This document shows positions 5,243 to 5,486 of a stretch of 5,486 nucleotides of DNA, one piece after another. Origin of the DNA: Thermodesulfovibrionia bacterium. Its GTDB lineage: Bacteria > Nitrospirota > Thermodesulfovibrionia > UBA6902. A program made the position numbers and the translations under genes. Below the pieces are notes generated by a model that was not told the origin of the DNA, ran no database searches, and worked only from the letters and a program-made list of their open reading frames with translations. The stretch covers positions 1-5,486 of the forward strand of contig CAMYJJ010000202.1 in assembly GCA_947258735.1 (NCBI GenBank), given 5' to 3'. The stretch's first letter is position 1; each line of letters begins with the position of its first letter.

Positions 5243-5486
5243 ATTTAATTGTTGCAACTTATTAATTTCTAATTGATATATCGTATTCAGGGTGTAACGG
5301 ATATGGGGTCAGGGCTCGACAAACGACAAATGACAAAGAAAAGAAGACATAACAAAAAAGTGCTCTGAATGTCTGCCAGCAGTATCGATTTTTGACTTTG
5401 ATCAGTTTTTGATATGCAAATCGACATTGATGTGTTCTTGTTTACATTGCAGCCATCAAAGACCAGATCGTTAAAACTTTAAATCG

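Larger units (their letters stand above)
5112..5486. other. Gene-free AT-rich region upstream of the - strand gene
   Basis: No ORF here is long enough or protein-like. The part nearest the - strand gene holds its ribosome binding site and presumably its promoter. An 8-base palindrome GTTGCAAC lies at 5251-5258. TGGGGTCAGGG occurs at 5304-5314, followed by a purine-rich stretch. TCGATTT (5385-5391) and AAATCGA (5418-5424) form a 7-base inverted repeat with a 26-base loop, and TTTTTGA occurs twice in between (5389-5395 and 5406-5412). Whether the end of the window is the upstream region of another gene cannot be told. Confidence 0.5.

Noticed and set aside
1..5486. CRISPR array, toxin-antitoxin pair, prophage or defence cluster
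   Set aside because: No regularly spaced repeats, no adjacent small coupled ORFs of that kind and no phage or nuclease families were seen on either strand.

Overview
The window looks like an ordinary chromosomal stretch from a Gram-negative bacterium of moderate GC content. Evidence for a Gram-negative host is an EnvC-type amidase activator and a periplasmic SYLF protein. The gene mix (CGGC-domain protein, a single-domain flavin oxidoreductase with a cysteine cluster) and the dispersed GTCAT...ATGAC repeats would suit Nitrospirota or former Deltaproteobacteria. That placement is an inference from gene style, not a demonstrated assignment.

Layout. Positions 2-862 hold the 3' part of an EnvC-like murein hydrolase activator whose start lies outside the window. 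A gene-free stretch of about 400 bases follows. It carries an AT-rich imperfect inverted repeat, a pyrimidine-rich tract, and a compact 152-base element with perfect 17-base inverted ends that looks like a MITE. Inside this element is a cruciform-forming repeat. Eighteen bases beyond it begins a tight three-gene cluster on the + strand: a CGGC-domain cysteine-rich protein, DNA-3-methyladenine glycosylase I (tag), and a secreted SYLF/YSC84-domain protein, with gaps of 2 and 10 bases. A second, different hairpin-rich repeat (2918-3016) separates this cluster from a 379-residue old-yellow-enzyme-family oxidoreductase. A 290-base spacer with a 9-base tandem repeat follows. The next gene lies on the - strand and encodes an unrecognised exported protein of 201 residues with a very clear ribosome binding site. 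The last 375 bases carry no convincing gene; they hold a symmetric candidate operator upstream of the - strand gene and a short motif reminiscent of repeat-element ends.

How the genes relate. CGGC, tag and the SYLF gene are probably co-transcribed. Their functions (putative metal or redox binding, alkylation repair, periplasmic lipid-binding-type domain) do not form an obvious pathway. The EnvC-like gene, the oxidoreductase and the - strand gene appear to be independent units. No defence system, CRISPR array, prophage, tRNA or rRNA was seen. I found no convincing evidence of a new multi-gene system. The most noteworthy items are the nested repeat element, the two repeat families, the oxidoreductase's retained four-cysteine motif, and the uncharacterised exported protein.
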